Source: a virus
IMG/VR virus record: IMGVR_UViG_3300046371_000071
Span: 1 to 33,265 of that record
Length of the DNA stretch: 33,265 bases
Reading direction: 5' to 3' (one strand)
Below the pieces are notes generated by a model, which was not told the DNA's origin, did not search any database, and saw nothing but the letters and a program-made list of their open reading frames with translations. A program made the translations under genes and the position numbers. Below are positions 9,360-16,701 of this stretch, piece after piece (the stretch's first letter is position 1; every line of letters starts with the position of its first letter).

Positions 9360-10023
9360 TTTGGTCTCCTAATTGGCTATTTATATCGAACCCTTCAGTC
9401 GCAGCGAAGGGCGAACCTTCGCGGTTGTGCGGAGCAACGTCGAAAGCTATTGCTGCTAACGTGTCATCTGCATCCACTATTCCCCTGACCAAACGTAGTT
9501 CCTCTTCTTCTAACGGTCTTTGTGGGTAGAAGAACAGCTTTGGTACAGGGCTACCCATATCAAAACTTATCCTCGTCACCACTGCTGCACTGGGCGTCCC
9601 ATGCCCACTCAAGAACTTGGCATAAGCCTGTAGAGGCATAGAACTTCTACCTTGAGCCTTACCAAATATGGATGAGGCAGGAACTTGTAGTTGATACACA
9701 GTGTCTAACGCTTTTTCTTCAACAACCGCTAGTCGCTGGCTAAATCTACAAGCCCTACCCCCTCCAGCGCCGGAACCCCTGATGTTCTGTGAGCAGTCAA
9801 TACACCGCGCACTTTGTTTCTGGTCTGACGGCACATCGGGTGAAGGTTTCTGGGTATCGCTAGACCAACACGTAGGCAGGCGTTTGGCGTTAGGATCGTA
9901 GGCATCTTTGTAGTACGAGCGCGATACTGCTGCTGCGTTCACGATGATTACGTCTATCGACGTGGCGTCTGCTTGGAAGTCTAACCCAGTGAACTTATTA
10001 CCCTGTAAGCTGATTCGGCGCAT
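9352..10023 (-). CDS. Conserved-looking phage protein with four-Cys cluster, next to SSB
   Basis: 223 residues. Four cysteines (C52, C74, C77, C92; the last three in RCIDCSQN and GRACRF, Gly-rich between) could bind a metal. The N terminus is beta-rich (SIDVIIVNAA), and AYDPNAKRLPTCW follows. I recall similar proteins beside SSB genes in other phages but know no established function; a nucleic-acid-binding replication accessory is a guess from the metal-like cluster and neighbours. Its start codon touches the last base of the HTH gene (10023), so the two are probably translated together. Confidence 0.6.
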   Translation of the reverse strand: MRRISLQGNKFTGLDFQADATSIDVIIVNAAAVSRSYYKDAYDPNAKRLPTCWSSDTQKPSPDVPSDQKQSARCIDCSQNIRGSGAGGGRACRFSQRLAVVEEKALDTVYQLQVPASSIFGKAQGRSSMPLQAYAKFLSGHGTPSAAVVTRISFDMGSPVPKLFFYPQRPLEEEELRLVRGIVDADDTLAAIAFDVAPHNREGSPFAATEGFDINSQLGDQNG

Positions 10024-10271
10024 TAAATGTCCGCATCAGGATCAAAGTCGGTAGGGTCAAACTCTTCATTCACTGTTGCAGGCTCTTCTACAGCCGTTTG
10101 GCCTTTTAGCAGAGCGTCAGCAATGGTCGCCAAAGCGAACCGTTGAGTCTTACCTACCTTGATGTACGTGTTCTCTGGTATTACCCCATCCCTCACCCAT
10201 TTACGGGCCGTGGATAATGACACACCAAAGTACTTGGCGACATCTTCAATCGGAACTAATTGCTCCATCAT
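10023..10271 (-). CDS. Small helix-turn-helix protein (excisionase/MerR-like)
   Basis: 82 residues. Residues ~5-55 read as a winged helix-turn-helix of the excisionase/MerR type: LVPIEDVAKYFGVSLSTAR, then KWVRDGVIP, then a Lys/Arg wing (IKVGKTQRFALATI). The last ~25 residues are acidic (Glu/Asp). The ATG overlaps the upstream stop as ATGA at 10268-10271; two adjacent ATGs exist. It could bind DNA as a regulator or replication accessory and is one candidate for the repeated operator-like palindromes at 22-26 kb, without direct evidence. Confidence 0.7.
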   Translation of the reverse strand: MMEQLVPIEDVAKYFGVSLSTARKWVRDGVIPENTYIKVGKTQRFALATIADALLKGQTAVEEPATVNEEFDPTDFDPDADI

Positions 10272-10678
10272 GCTTTCCTTATCGTTAACGCGAACTCTGC
10301 GTCTACGTTCAAGCCCTTGGGCAGAAGATCTGGGTTTTCTTCTAAGAACTCCCGTACGTTCTTCTGATTCAGGCGCTTGTCCAAGAACTCTGGAACTTCA
10401 TGCTCAAGGATAAACTCGTGCATAGATTCCCAGTCGGAAGTCCAATACTTCTGCTTAACCGTACGGTAAAACGTACCAGCATCCGTCTTGACACTCTTTA
10501 TGTCGTTCTCTTTCAAGTAGTCCAGTAACGCGCTTTTGATTTTGTTTTGTTTACTGACGAGTCTTTCGTCAGCTTCCCTGTGTTCAGCGGATAGCCGATC
10601 CCTTTCCTCTTTGATTTTCAAATAAGCTCTGGTCAATTTCGGTAGGGGTATACCACCCACACTCTTCGCATCAGCCAT
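10268..10678 (-). CDS. Coiled-coil protein of unknown function
   Basis: 136 residues with GGAAGGACGAAAAC before the ATG. Residues ~15-60 are highly charged and heptad-like (KIKEERDRLSAEHREADERL), followed by LLDYLKENDIKSVKTDAGTF, a pattern seen in phage Gp157-like proteins where a coiled coil precedes a small beta element, then a helical C-terminal part. Lies between the HTH gene (4-bp overlap) and the helicase gene (50-bp gap). The Gp157 resemblance is from memory and weak; function unassigned. Confidence 0.55.
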   Translation of the reverse strand: MADAKSVGGIPLPKLTRAYLKIKEERDRLSAEHREADERLVSKQNKIKSALLDYLKENDIKSVKTDAGTFYRTVKQKYWTSDWESMHEFILEHEVPEFLDKRLNQKNVREFLEENPDLLPKGLNVDAEFALTIRKA

Positions 10679-10728
10679 GTTTTCGTCCTTCCATTGCCGA
10701 GAACTGCAATATAGTGGTAGGTAATGAC

Positions 10729-12264
10729 TTAATCAAGTATTTCTTTGTAAAGATCAATAATTTTTGTATGTGTGTCTATTTTGTTATCTAGTAGTGCGTA
10801 CACGCGCTTTTCTATGTGAGACCCTTGTAGCTGTACTATCGTACATTTGTGATCCTGCCCCGCCCTGTGAATCCGTGCGTTAGCTTGGGCGTATGTTTCC
10901 ACCGAACTGGTTGGCCCCCACCATACGATTGTGTTCGCGGCGGTCAACGTAACGCCATGTGCCGCAGCCTGTGGCTGGATGACCAGCACTCGCGGGGTAT
11001 CTGTCTCTTGGAACTCCTTGAATATGCGCGTACGGTCAGTAGCTTTTACTGCCCCGCTGATGACCTCGGTGGGTATCTTGTCCTTGCGTAGCTTGTCGGT
11101 AAGTAGCTGTATTGTGTGCTTGAACGGCACGAAGATCAGAACCTTCTTGCTAGACTCGTCGATCACTTCACGCAGCACCTTGTATCGGTGCTTGATGTCG
11201 AACTCCACTACCTCTTTGTCATCGGTGTACACCGCACCAGAACTGATTTGCAGCAGCTTGTTCATGTTGACCGCTGCCGTAGCTGCCGTGACTGTCTCTT
11301 CCGCAGCTTCCATGACCATGCGGTCTTTTAATTCTTTGTAGTATTTTTCTTGCTGGCGAGTGAGCGGTACATCGCGGGTTGTGTATATGATGTCAGGCAG
11401 ATCCAGACACTCTTCCTTGGTGAACCGTATCGCCGGTTGCAGCGCATTGAACACGGTGTCTGTGGCGTCGGGCTTGGGCACCCATTTGAAGTTAGTCACT
11501 TTATACATGACCTGATCGCGGAACGAACCAAAGAAGCGTGGCACAGCTTTCGGGTTAACGAGTTTAGCCAGACCGTACGCATCTAGTGGGCTTTGTGCAG
11601 CGGGAGTGCCTGTCATCATCCATAGCCATGTGTCAGGACTGAGCAGCCTGTTTAGCGTTTTCCACCTGTCAGTCTGAGCATTCTTGTAGTGAGTCGCCTC
11701 GTCCACGATCACTAAGTCAAAACCTCCATTGGCTATAGCGTCCGCTACGATTGCTACACCGTCATAGTTTATTACCACGAACTCTGCATCACTTTCGATT
11801 ACAGCAGTCCTCTTACTTGCTGAACCGTGCGCTACGTCCACCTTACGGTGCATGGCAAAGCTGAATAAGTCCTCTCGCCACGCCGAGTCCATGATAGATA
11901 GAGGGCAGATAACAAGAGCGCGGTTGATACGGCCTTGTTTCATCAAGAAGTCTGCCGCCCAAATAGCACTGGCGGTCTTTCCTGTACCTTGTTCGTTGAA
12001 ACAAAACGCACGTTTATTGAGTGTGAGGAACCCCGCCGTAGATTTCTGGTGCTCGAAAGGTTTGTACTTACCTGTCCATTGGTACTGCCCTTCGATGGGT
12101 GACGGAGCGTTGATGTTTAAGTTCTTGAGTACGTGAGTCTCGTCTACACCCCAGTTAACCACCACTCGGTTATCTGATAACTCCTTACTCTTTGGGATAA
12201 TACTCGTGACTTTCTGAGGATCGCGCAGACGCAGTAACAATGCTTTATTGTCTATGACTTTCAT
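10729..12264 (-). CDS. SNF2-type DNA helicase/ATPase
   Basis: 511 residues from ATG 12264, preceded by GGAAGGGTATAT. Superfamily 2 motifs in order: Walker A NEQGTGKTASA (K96), motif Ia region ALVICPLS, motif II VIVDEATHYKN, motif III WMMTGTPAA, motif V-like QPQAAAHGVTLTAAN and motif VI QANARIHRAGQ with the arginine finger. The HRAGQ form is typical of SNF2 proteins, which move along duplex DNA; common in phage replication or recombination modules. A longer frame from 12342 would cross the terminator at 12281-12312 and is rejected. The gene begins 17 bases after that terminator, so its expression may depend on read-through. Confidence 0.85.
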   Translation of the reverse strand: MKVIDNKALLLRLRDPQKVTSIIPKSKELSDNRVVVNWGVDETHVLKNLNINAPSPIEGQYQWTGKYKPFEHQKSTAGFLTLNKRAFCFNEQGTGKTASAIWAADFLMKQGRINRALVICPLSIMDSAWREDLFSFAMHRKVDVAHGSASKRTAVIESDAEFVVINYDGVAIVADAIANGGFDLVIVDEATHYKNAQTDRWKTLNRLLSPDTWLWMMTGTPAAQSPLDAYGLAKLVNPKAVPRFFGSFRDQVMYKVTNFKWVPKPDATDTVFNALQPAIRFTKEECLDLPDIIYTTRDVPLTRQQEKYYKELKDRMVMEAAEETVTAATAAVNMNKLLQISSGAVYTDDKEVVEFDIKHRYKVLREVIDESSKKVLIFVPFKHTIQLLTDKLRKDKIPTEVISGAVKATDRTRIFKEFQETDTPRVLVIQPQAAAHGVTLTAANTIVWWGPTSSVETYAQANARIHRAGQDHKCTIVQLQGSHIEKRVYALLDNKIDTHTKIIDLYKEILD

Positions 12265-12280
12265 ATATACCCTTCCATGC

Positions 12281-12312
12281 AAAAAAGCGCGAAGTGGGTG
12301 TCCACTACACGC
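12281..12312 (-). terminator. Intrinsic terminator/attenuator just before the helicase gene
   Basis: Read leftward: an 11-position stem (12312-12302 with 12297-12287) with one G-U wobble and one T-T mismatch, loop ACAC, then six T's (12286-12281). Its 3' end is about 6 bases from the helicase ribosome site. It has the full form of a factor-independent terminator inside an otherwise polycistronic leftward block, so it should lower or condition transcription of the helicase, HTH, SSB and primase genes. Confidence 0.7.
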
Positions 12313-12505
12313 AGTAAAAATGCGGTGGTCGATGAGATTCACGCCAATAATCTAGGGAAACAAGCAACAAAACCTAGTCGTGGGAGCGCACTTCATCTCA
12401 CCCTTTCTTTAAGCAGTATGACTTACACTGCTAGGAGTGTCGGACGCCACCGCTCGCCCGACGTTTTGTGCCCACACCATAGTTATATCATTTCAGATGA
12501 GAAAA
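12313..12505 (-). other. Non-coding leader before the helicase attenuator
   Basis: Largest gap inside the leftward gene block apart from the control region. No convincing promoter is visible. Read leftward it holds a possible 14-codon frame (12396-12352, Cys-rich, with AAAGGG just upstream), complementary segments GTGAGAT/AATCTCAT that could close a roughly 65-nt structure, an inner CTAGG/CCTAG pair, and an AGCAGT/ACTGCT pair. The arrangement resembles an attenuator leader, but structure and peptide are unproven. Confidence 0.3.
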
Positions 12506-12595
12506 TTAAGCTAGTAGGTACAAAATAAACGCTACGAAGTATATAGACGCTGCAATACCCGCGCCCATGAGAATACCCCTAAGCTCTTCTCTCAC
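12506..12595 (-). CDS. 29-aa single-pass membrane microprotein
   Basis: Starts at a GTG overlapping the upstream stop as GTGA (12592-12595). The product begins MREELRG and then is almost wholly hydrophobic (ILMGAGIAASIYFVAFIL), ending LLA: a short cytoplasmic head and one membrane helix. A second in-frame ATG at 12568 has its own AGGGG seven bases upstream and would leave a 20-aa peptide. The coupling, matching the overlaps of neighbouring genes, argues that it is translated. Function unknown. Confidence 0.5.
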   Translation of the reverse strand: MREELRGILMGAGIAASIYFVAFILYLLA

Positions 12596-12867
12596 CTACG
12601 TCTTGGGCTTTTGCCATTACGACTGCGGTTAGCACTCCTGCTCTCCACACGCACACCGTCTTTATTGCTGCCGCCCTTACTCAACATCTTGTTGTGGCTG
12701 ACATCTTTACCTTCCCGCTTGTCAGCTTTGCCGTTTTTGTTGGCATCGCGTCCAGCCTTATCCATAGCACGCCGTGCACGCTGTCGCTCCATCCTAGCTT
12801 CGTGTGCGGGACTGCCAACTGGCGGGTTCTTCTGCTTCTTACGATCCGCTTTGTTCTTGTACGGCAT
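12592..12867 (-). CDS. Small very basic protein with possible degenerate HNH-like core
   Basis: 91 residues, rich in Lys, Arg and Asn. A central KADKREGKDVSHNKMLSKGG followed by VRVESRSANRS recalls small phage proteins whose '(D/S)H-K-x-SKGG..N..V.S...NR' pattern is like a reduced HNH nuclease core; the usual first Asp-His pair appears as Ser-His. The ATG touches the stop of the RecB-like nuclease gene (12867). The charge fits nucleic-acid binding; catalytic activity is doubtful. Confidence 0.6.
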   Translation of the reverse strand: MPYKNKADRKKQKNPPVGSPAHEARMERQRARRAMDKAGRDANKNGKADKREGKDVSHNKMLSKGGSNKDGVRVESRSANRSRNGKSPRRR

Positions 12868-13538
12868 CAGTTTTTTCCGTTATGTGGGCACTCCAACACA
12901 GGGCACCATGCTTTGCACAATCCACTGGGGTTGGGATTCCACGTATCGTTCTCAAAAGCTGTTTCCATGTCGCTGTACTTACCCAGCCACTTAGTCCACA
13001 ACTTCTCCTCTTCTTTTATGGTGTAGCGATCTCGTATCAGATCATTACTTACCACAAACAATAGCCCAGCCCGAACAGTCTCCACTTCGGGGTAGTGCTT
13101 AAAAGCCGCTAGAGCCATAAGTTCTAACTGGCCTTTATCAGCGTATCTTGCCGACTTTCCTGTCTTATAGTCAATAACCCAAGCTAGCCTTTCCTCACGA
13201 TCTAGTATCAATAAGTCTGCGATACCACGAAACCATACGTTACTATCAAAGAAGTCGCACGGCTCCAGATCCTCGGTAAGCCCCATCTTGATCTCGCATA
13301 GCTTCTCGCCCTTCTTGGCGTTTAGCGCGTCGAGCATACCCTGTGCGTAGCTGAACCGTGAGTCAAGTTCACCACCGTCGCGGATGTATTCTTCCGCAGC
13401 TTCGTGAAAAGCTGTTCCATACAACGTAGCCTCAGACTCCTTGAACGGGTACTGCTTGAGCACCTTCTCATGGTAGAACTGCTTAGGACATTGCTGGAAT
13501 GCCTTGATCTTACTGAATGACCACGGTGCTACACTCAA
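12867..13538 (-). CDS. RecB/Cas4-like PD-(D/E)XK nuclease with four-Cys site
   Basis: 223 residues. Nuclease core: H45 in GTAFHEAAEEY, D108 in FRGIADLL, D123-x-K125 in VIDYKTGK, Q137 in KGQLELMALA. C17 (QQCPKQF) together with C208, C212 and C217 (LCKAWCPVLECPH) forms the four-Cys arrangement that binds an iron-sulfur cluster in Cas4 and AddB-type enzymes. It probably trims DNA ends in replication or recombination. The ATG overlaps the upstream stop as ATGA. No CRISPR array or other cas gene is present, so a CRISPR adaptation role is not suggested. Confidence 0.85.
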   Translation of the reverse strand: MSVAPWSFSKIKAFQQCPKQFYHEKVLKQYPFKESEATLYGTAFHEAAEEYIRDGGELDSRFSYAQGMLDALNAKKGEKLCEIKMGLTEDLEPCDFFDSNVWFRGIADLLILDREERLAWVIDYKTGKSARYADKGQLELMALAAFKHYPEVETVRAGLLFVVSNDLIRDRYTIKEEEKLWTKWLGKYSDMETAFENDTWNPNPSGLCKAWCPVLECPHNGKN

Positions 13539-13756
13539 TCTTCATCGTCCTCGTCGTACACCTGTTCGAGACGCTCTTTATAATTCGCCCAGAAGATGTC
13601 GTCACTAAGATCGAACTTGTCGCCCACCTGCGCTATGTCAAACCGTAGCTTCGGAAATCTTCTAATGAATCTTTCTTTGGCATCGTAAGCAGCTTCAATA
13701 TGAGTGTACTTACCGTCCATGAGCGGCGTACCTGTAAACAAAATAACGTAACTCAC
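13535..13756 (-). CDS. Small acidic-tailed protein, unknown function, GTG start
   Basis: 73 residues beginning MSYVILFTGTPLMDG and ending in a Glu/Asp tail (YDEDDED). The GTG overlaps the previous stop as GTGA (13753-13756), so I take this start rather than a longer TTG frame from 13819 that would overlap the previous gene by 67 bases. Segment HIEAAYDAKERFIRRFPKL looks amphipathic helical. Overlaps the RecB-like gene by ATGA. No family recognised. Confidence 0.6.
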   Translation of the reverse strand: MSYVILFTGTPLMDGKYTHIEAAYDAKERFIRRFPKLRFDIAQVGDKFDLSDDIFWANYKERLEQVYDEDDED

Positions 13757-13944
13757 ATCGGTCTTGGGCAGTACCCATAGCCAGATGTTGTAGTAAAGTG
13801 CCCACTTTGGCACTCCCAATTACAAACTTTCTTACCGTGCTGCCCTTCAAACTCATTGACTAGCTGCCATGCGTGGTAGTGGTAAGCGTAAGCTGACGCC
13901 GCCAACCAAAAAGTAACTAGCCCAAAAATAACTCTGACCTTCAT
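13753..13944 (-). CDS. Small protein with N-terminal membrane helix or signal peptide
   Basis: 63 residues. The ATG overlaps the DNA polymerase stop as ATGA (13941-13944). Residues ~3-20 (VRVIFGLVTFWLAASAYA) are a hydrophobic segment ending in an AxA-like site, so either an export signal or a membrane anchor; the rest is His/Cys/Gly-rich with three Cys. Possibly a small periplasmic or membrane phage protein. Function unknown. Confidence 0.55.
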   Translation of the reverse strand: MKVRVIFGLVTFWLAASAYAYHYHAWQLVNEFEGQHGKKVCNWECQSGHFTTTSGYGYCPRPM

Positions 13945-15773
13945 TCGCAATCTCCATATGCTTTAGCCATACCGCTTTCGCATTCTAGCGGCAATCCTTT
14001 TGCCCATGTCGGAACGTACCTCATGCACTTCTCGACGTACTGCTGGGCTTCTTCTGCTTCAGACTCAGGTACACATGCTATAACTGAGTCGTGAACTGTT
14101 AGTACCGTACGGTACTTGTTGTTTATCAACAACATCTGGTCGCCTATCACACAACGTGCTAACGCTTGGCAGACGTTCTCGATCACCTTCCCACCGTAGA
14201 TCCGTGTCCGGCCTCGGCGCGTCTTGTAGGTGTATTCCGTACTTTGAGAGTTTTGTTCCCCCTTGAGATCCTCATAACGCATAAGGAGCTTAGACGGTAG
14301 ACGTATAGATTCCCGGTCTCCTATAACTTCAATCACGCCCTTCTTTCCAAACTGGTAAGTATCTCCCTTCTCCATACGAATAATCATGTTCTGGGCTTCC
14401 CGCCACACATGACTGATCTTCCAGTTCGCATCACGGTATATATTAATGATGCGCCTTGCTTCATCCAACTCTATTTCAGTTCCAAACGATTTCAATTGTG
14501 CTTGGAATTTCAGCGCACCCATGCCGTACCCAGCGCCGAGGATCGTAGTCTTACCGACGAACCGCTGATCTTTTGTTACTTGGTCTTCGGGTATTTCGTA
14601 GATCCGCGCAGCCATTTTGACGTACACATCTTCTTTCTTACGGAACGCACTGGTCAGGTCATCCTGTCCAGCGAACCACGCCAGCACCCTAGCTTCAATC
14701 TGCGACGAGTCGCAATCTATAAGTGTGTATCCTTCAGGCGCGACGATGCTTCTCTTTAACATCTTACCGTTTGGCCCACGGCTCGGTAGATTTTGCAGGT
14801 TGATCTTGTCATCCCCACCCCACCTACCAGTGTGTGCCGCATAGTACCGCACAGGAACCGGCAGAGTCCCACGCTGGGATATGTCAATGAATCGCTGTGT
14901 ACGAGTTTCTTCCAAGGTGCTTTTGTTGCCTAGCCTCGCAGCCACTAGCGCCTGCACTTCTGAGTTCTCATGTTCAGCTAGTGCTTTGAACCCTTCATCG
15001 GTTTTGGCGAATGCGTAGGTTTCTTTACCTGTAGTGGCGCTGACCTTGGTTGGTGGTAGGACACCCTTGTCCGTGAGCAACGCAGCGAACTTGTCGTTAC
15101 TCATCAACTCTTTCTTATCCGTTATGCCAGCATCAGATAACAACTTATCCTTATGCTTTTTGATGTCGTATAAGTGATCCTCAAGTAAGTCCCTATCTAG
15201 TCCCAACATGGGATCAATGAACATACGCAGGGTACAGTCAATGATCCTGAGTTCTTTCTTGGGAAATCCTTGCTTCAAGAACTTATTAAAGAGCCTGTAG
15301 GTAAGCTCAACATCGTTGATGCAGTAGTCGCCGTAGCGGTCTAGCTCGGCATCAGTAAACGCTTCGCGGCGTTTGTCTAGCGCGTTAAGTATCTCGGTGC
15401 CTTTAGCACCTATATTATATCTTTCCGCAAGTGCCTTGAGACTTCCACTAACCTCCACCCCATGTAGAGCGCGGGCAATACACAGAGTATCAGCCCAAAC
15501 GCGAGGACGAATATCAAAGAGCCAAGACAATATAGCGCCATCGAACATAGTGTTGTGAGCCAGCACCATGCTGTCGGCCCAGTTGAACTCGTCAAGGTAC
15601 CCTTGAAGTTCCTCGCGTGTCCCAGAAGCCCATTCTGTGTTGCCATTGTTTACCTTTATGCCTACACCCACTACCTCAAAGCGAGGATCGCGGATGTATT
15701 CTTCGGTTGTCATTTTGGTCAGCGAGTAATCTTTGCTGTAATACGTTTCAAAGTCGAGGGTTATTAAGTCCAT
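13941..15773 (-). CDS. Family A DNA polymerase (PolA-like) with 3'-5' exonuclease, Leu762 type
   Basis: 610 residues, starting MDLITLDFETYYS. Exonuclease motifs: DFET at the N terminus, AHNTMFDGAI, and YCINDVELT. Polymerase motif A: DSSQIEARVLAWF with catalytic D355. Motif B: RFVGKTTILGAGYG with R404, K408 and Y416; the residue equivalent to E. coli Phe762 is leucine (L412). Motif C: TVHDSVIA, with D562 and Ser where HDE is usual. No 5' nuclease domain, as in many phage enzymes. It should replicate the phage genome together with the SSB, helicase and primase encoded downstream. Its ATG overlaps the end of the preceding small gene by 10 bases. Confidence 0.95.
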   Translation of the reverse strand: MDLITLDFETYYSKDYSLTKMTTEEYIRDPRFEVVGVGIKVNNGNTEWASGTREELQGYLDEFNWADSMVLAHNTMFDGAILSWLFDIRPRVWADTLCIARALHGVEVSGSLKALAERYNIGAKGTEILNALDKRREAFTDAELDRYGDYCINDVELTYRLFNKFLKQGFPKKELRIIDCTLRMFIDPMLGLDRDLLEDHLYDIKKHKDKLLSDAGITDKKELMSNDKFAALLTDKGVLPPTKVSATTGKETYAFAKTDEGFKALAEHENSEVQALVAARLGNKSTLEETRTQRFIDISQRGTLPVPVRYYAAHTGRWGGDDKINLQNLPSRGPNGKMLKRSIVAPEGYTLIDCDSSQIEARVLAWFAGQDDLTSAFRKKEDVYVKMAARIYEIPEDQVTKDQRFVGKTTILGAGYGMGALKFQAQLKSFGTEIELDEARRIINIYRDANWKISHVWREAQNMIIRMEKGDTYQFGKKGVIEVIGDRESIRLPSKLLMRYEDLKGEQNSQSTEYTYKTRRGRTRIYGGKVIENVCQALARCVIGDQMLLINNKYRTVLTVHDSVIACVPESEAEEAQQYVEKCMRYVPTWAKGLPLECESGMAKAYGDCE

Positions 15774-16030
15774 GACTTACCGTCCTTCTCTGTCAACCAG
15801 ACGCGGTATTCACCGTCATTGGTTATCTTACGGCTCGTAATGTTCCAACCCCTACGTCTGGCAGATACCCGAAACGCCCGTACCTTGCCACCGTAAGGAT
15901 CATTCACTACAAACGAATCCCCCAAAGACATACGGTCTAACGTGTTCTCATATAGGCGCTGATGCTTATACTGCTTATCAAACAACAGCACCCCTTTTTC
16001 GATCACGATTTTTTCTAGTTCATCCTCCAC
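15764..16030 (-). CDS. Small protein of the 'GDS...RVWR' paralog family
   Basis: 88 residues from a GTG overlapping the previous stop by one base (TAGTG). Core features are MSLGDSFVV, an Arg-rich middle (SARRRGWNITSRKI) and EYRVWLTEKD. It matches the proteins at 5327-5557 and 16393-16701 in the order 'GDS', basic helix, 'RVW', and looks like a small alpha/beta fold. It overlaps the polymerase gene by 10 bases. Function not recognised; I recall similar small proteins recurring in phage replication regions. Confidence 0.65.
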   Translation of the reverse strand: MEDELEKIVIEKGVLLFDKQYKHQRLYENTLDRMSLGDSFVVNDPYGGKVRAFRVSARRRGWNITSRKITNDGEYRVWLTEKDGKSWT

Positions 16031-16218
16031 TACACCCGCTCCCTTTCAGATATAGCTATAACAACTTTACCTGTGGTTATAGGCATACGAACTATCGTGC
16101 CGCAGTCATCTACCGCTTGGTATCGCGCTTCCTCTTCGTTCTTCGCTTCCACTGCCACCTGCACTGAGACGGTCTCTTCAACAGTCACATAAAAAGTCTT
16201 CAATGGTTCATCACTCAT
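16030..16218 (-). CDS. Small DpnD/PcfM-like protein, tandem paralog 2
   Basis: 62 residues from ATG 16218, which has GGAAG upstream and overlaps the previous gene by 8 bases. FYVTVEETVSVQVAVEAKNE followed by EARYQAV is the strand-strand-helix pattern of small DpnD/PcfM-like proteins (from memory). It aligns along its length with its upstream neighbour at 16211-16396, so the two look like a tandem duplication. Function unknown. Confidence 0.65.
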   Translation of the reverse strand: MSDEPLKTFYVTVEETVSVQVAVEAKNEEEARYQAVDDCGTIVRMPITTGKVVIAISERERV

Positions 16219-16396
16219 TAGGCTTCCTCTCCGCAACGGTAGAGATAGTCACGTCTATTGTTATCGGTTTCTCTACCCATGTACTCCAAGCACCGCGATT
16301 GTTTTCTACCGTATTACGCGCATCGCTGGCGGTCTTAGCCTCCACCAGCACTTGACGCTCTACGGTCTCCGTGAAAGTTACTACAAACTTCTTCAT
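16211..16396 (-). CDS. Small DpnD/PcfM-like protein, tandem paralog 1
   Basis: 61 residues from ATG 16396; GGAGGGTGGA lies directly upstream and the ATG overlaps the previous stop as ATGA. KFVVTFTETVERQVLVEAKT then DARNTVE parallels the downstream paralog's FYVTVEETVSVQV and EARYQAV, and both continue with P-I-T and a closing beta strand. Tandem duplicate with clear divergence. Function unknown. Confidence 0.65.
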   Translation of the reverse strand: MKKFVVTFTETVERQVLVEAKTASDARNTVENNRGAWSTWVEKPITIDVTISTVAERKPNE

Positions 16397-16701
16397 TCCA
16401 CCCTCCAAACTCGAATCACGCCTTCATCAGCCATAACGCGCATAGATGCTTTTTGCCCAGCTTTTTTTGCCCTGCCTACGAGAGCCGTTGCTTCGAGCGA
16501 ATAGGAAGACCGCCTGTCCTTTCCCGTAGTTTTTGCAACGAACTCAAAGGCTACGCTGTCGCCTACTTCCCACGATTCGATAATCTTGTTTAGGTGTTTG
16601 TACTTGCTGTTTGTTTTATTGTTCCCGCCCCTCGGCGGTATCGGCACATTCTTATCAACCTTCGGCTTCACCTTAACCCCCAAGACGTTTGATCTCGGCA
16701 T
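16393..16701 (-). CDS. Small protein of the 'GDS...RVWR' paralog family, longer N terminus
   Basis: 102 residues. An N-terminal basic, Pro/Asn-rich extension (residues 1-35) precedes WEVGDSVAFEF, a Lys/Arg-rich helix (GRAKKAGQKASMRV) and GVIRVWRVE at the C terminus. The last two blocks match the proteins at 5327-5557 and 15764-16030. It overlaps the end of the upstream gene by 29 bases. Function unknown. Confidence 0.6.
   Translation of the reverse strand: MPRSNVLGVKVKPKVDKNVPIPPRGGNNKTNSKYKHLNKIIESWEVGDSVAFEFVAKTTGKDRRSSYSLEATALVGRAKKAGQKASMRVMADEGVIRVWRVE

Noticed and set aside
12277-12528. 83-codon rightward frame across the helicase leader
   Set aside because: No ribosome site and overlaps the terminator stem and the end of a leftward gene.
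13757-13819. Longer TTG-started version of the 73-aa gene
   Set aside because: It would overlap the previous gene by 67 bases; the GTGA junction is the same coupling used by its neighbours.
14318-14330. CTCCTATAACTTC, matching half of the repeated palindrome, inside the polymerase gene
   Set aside because: The other arm is absent and the sequence is coding; likely chance.
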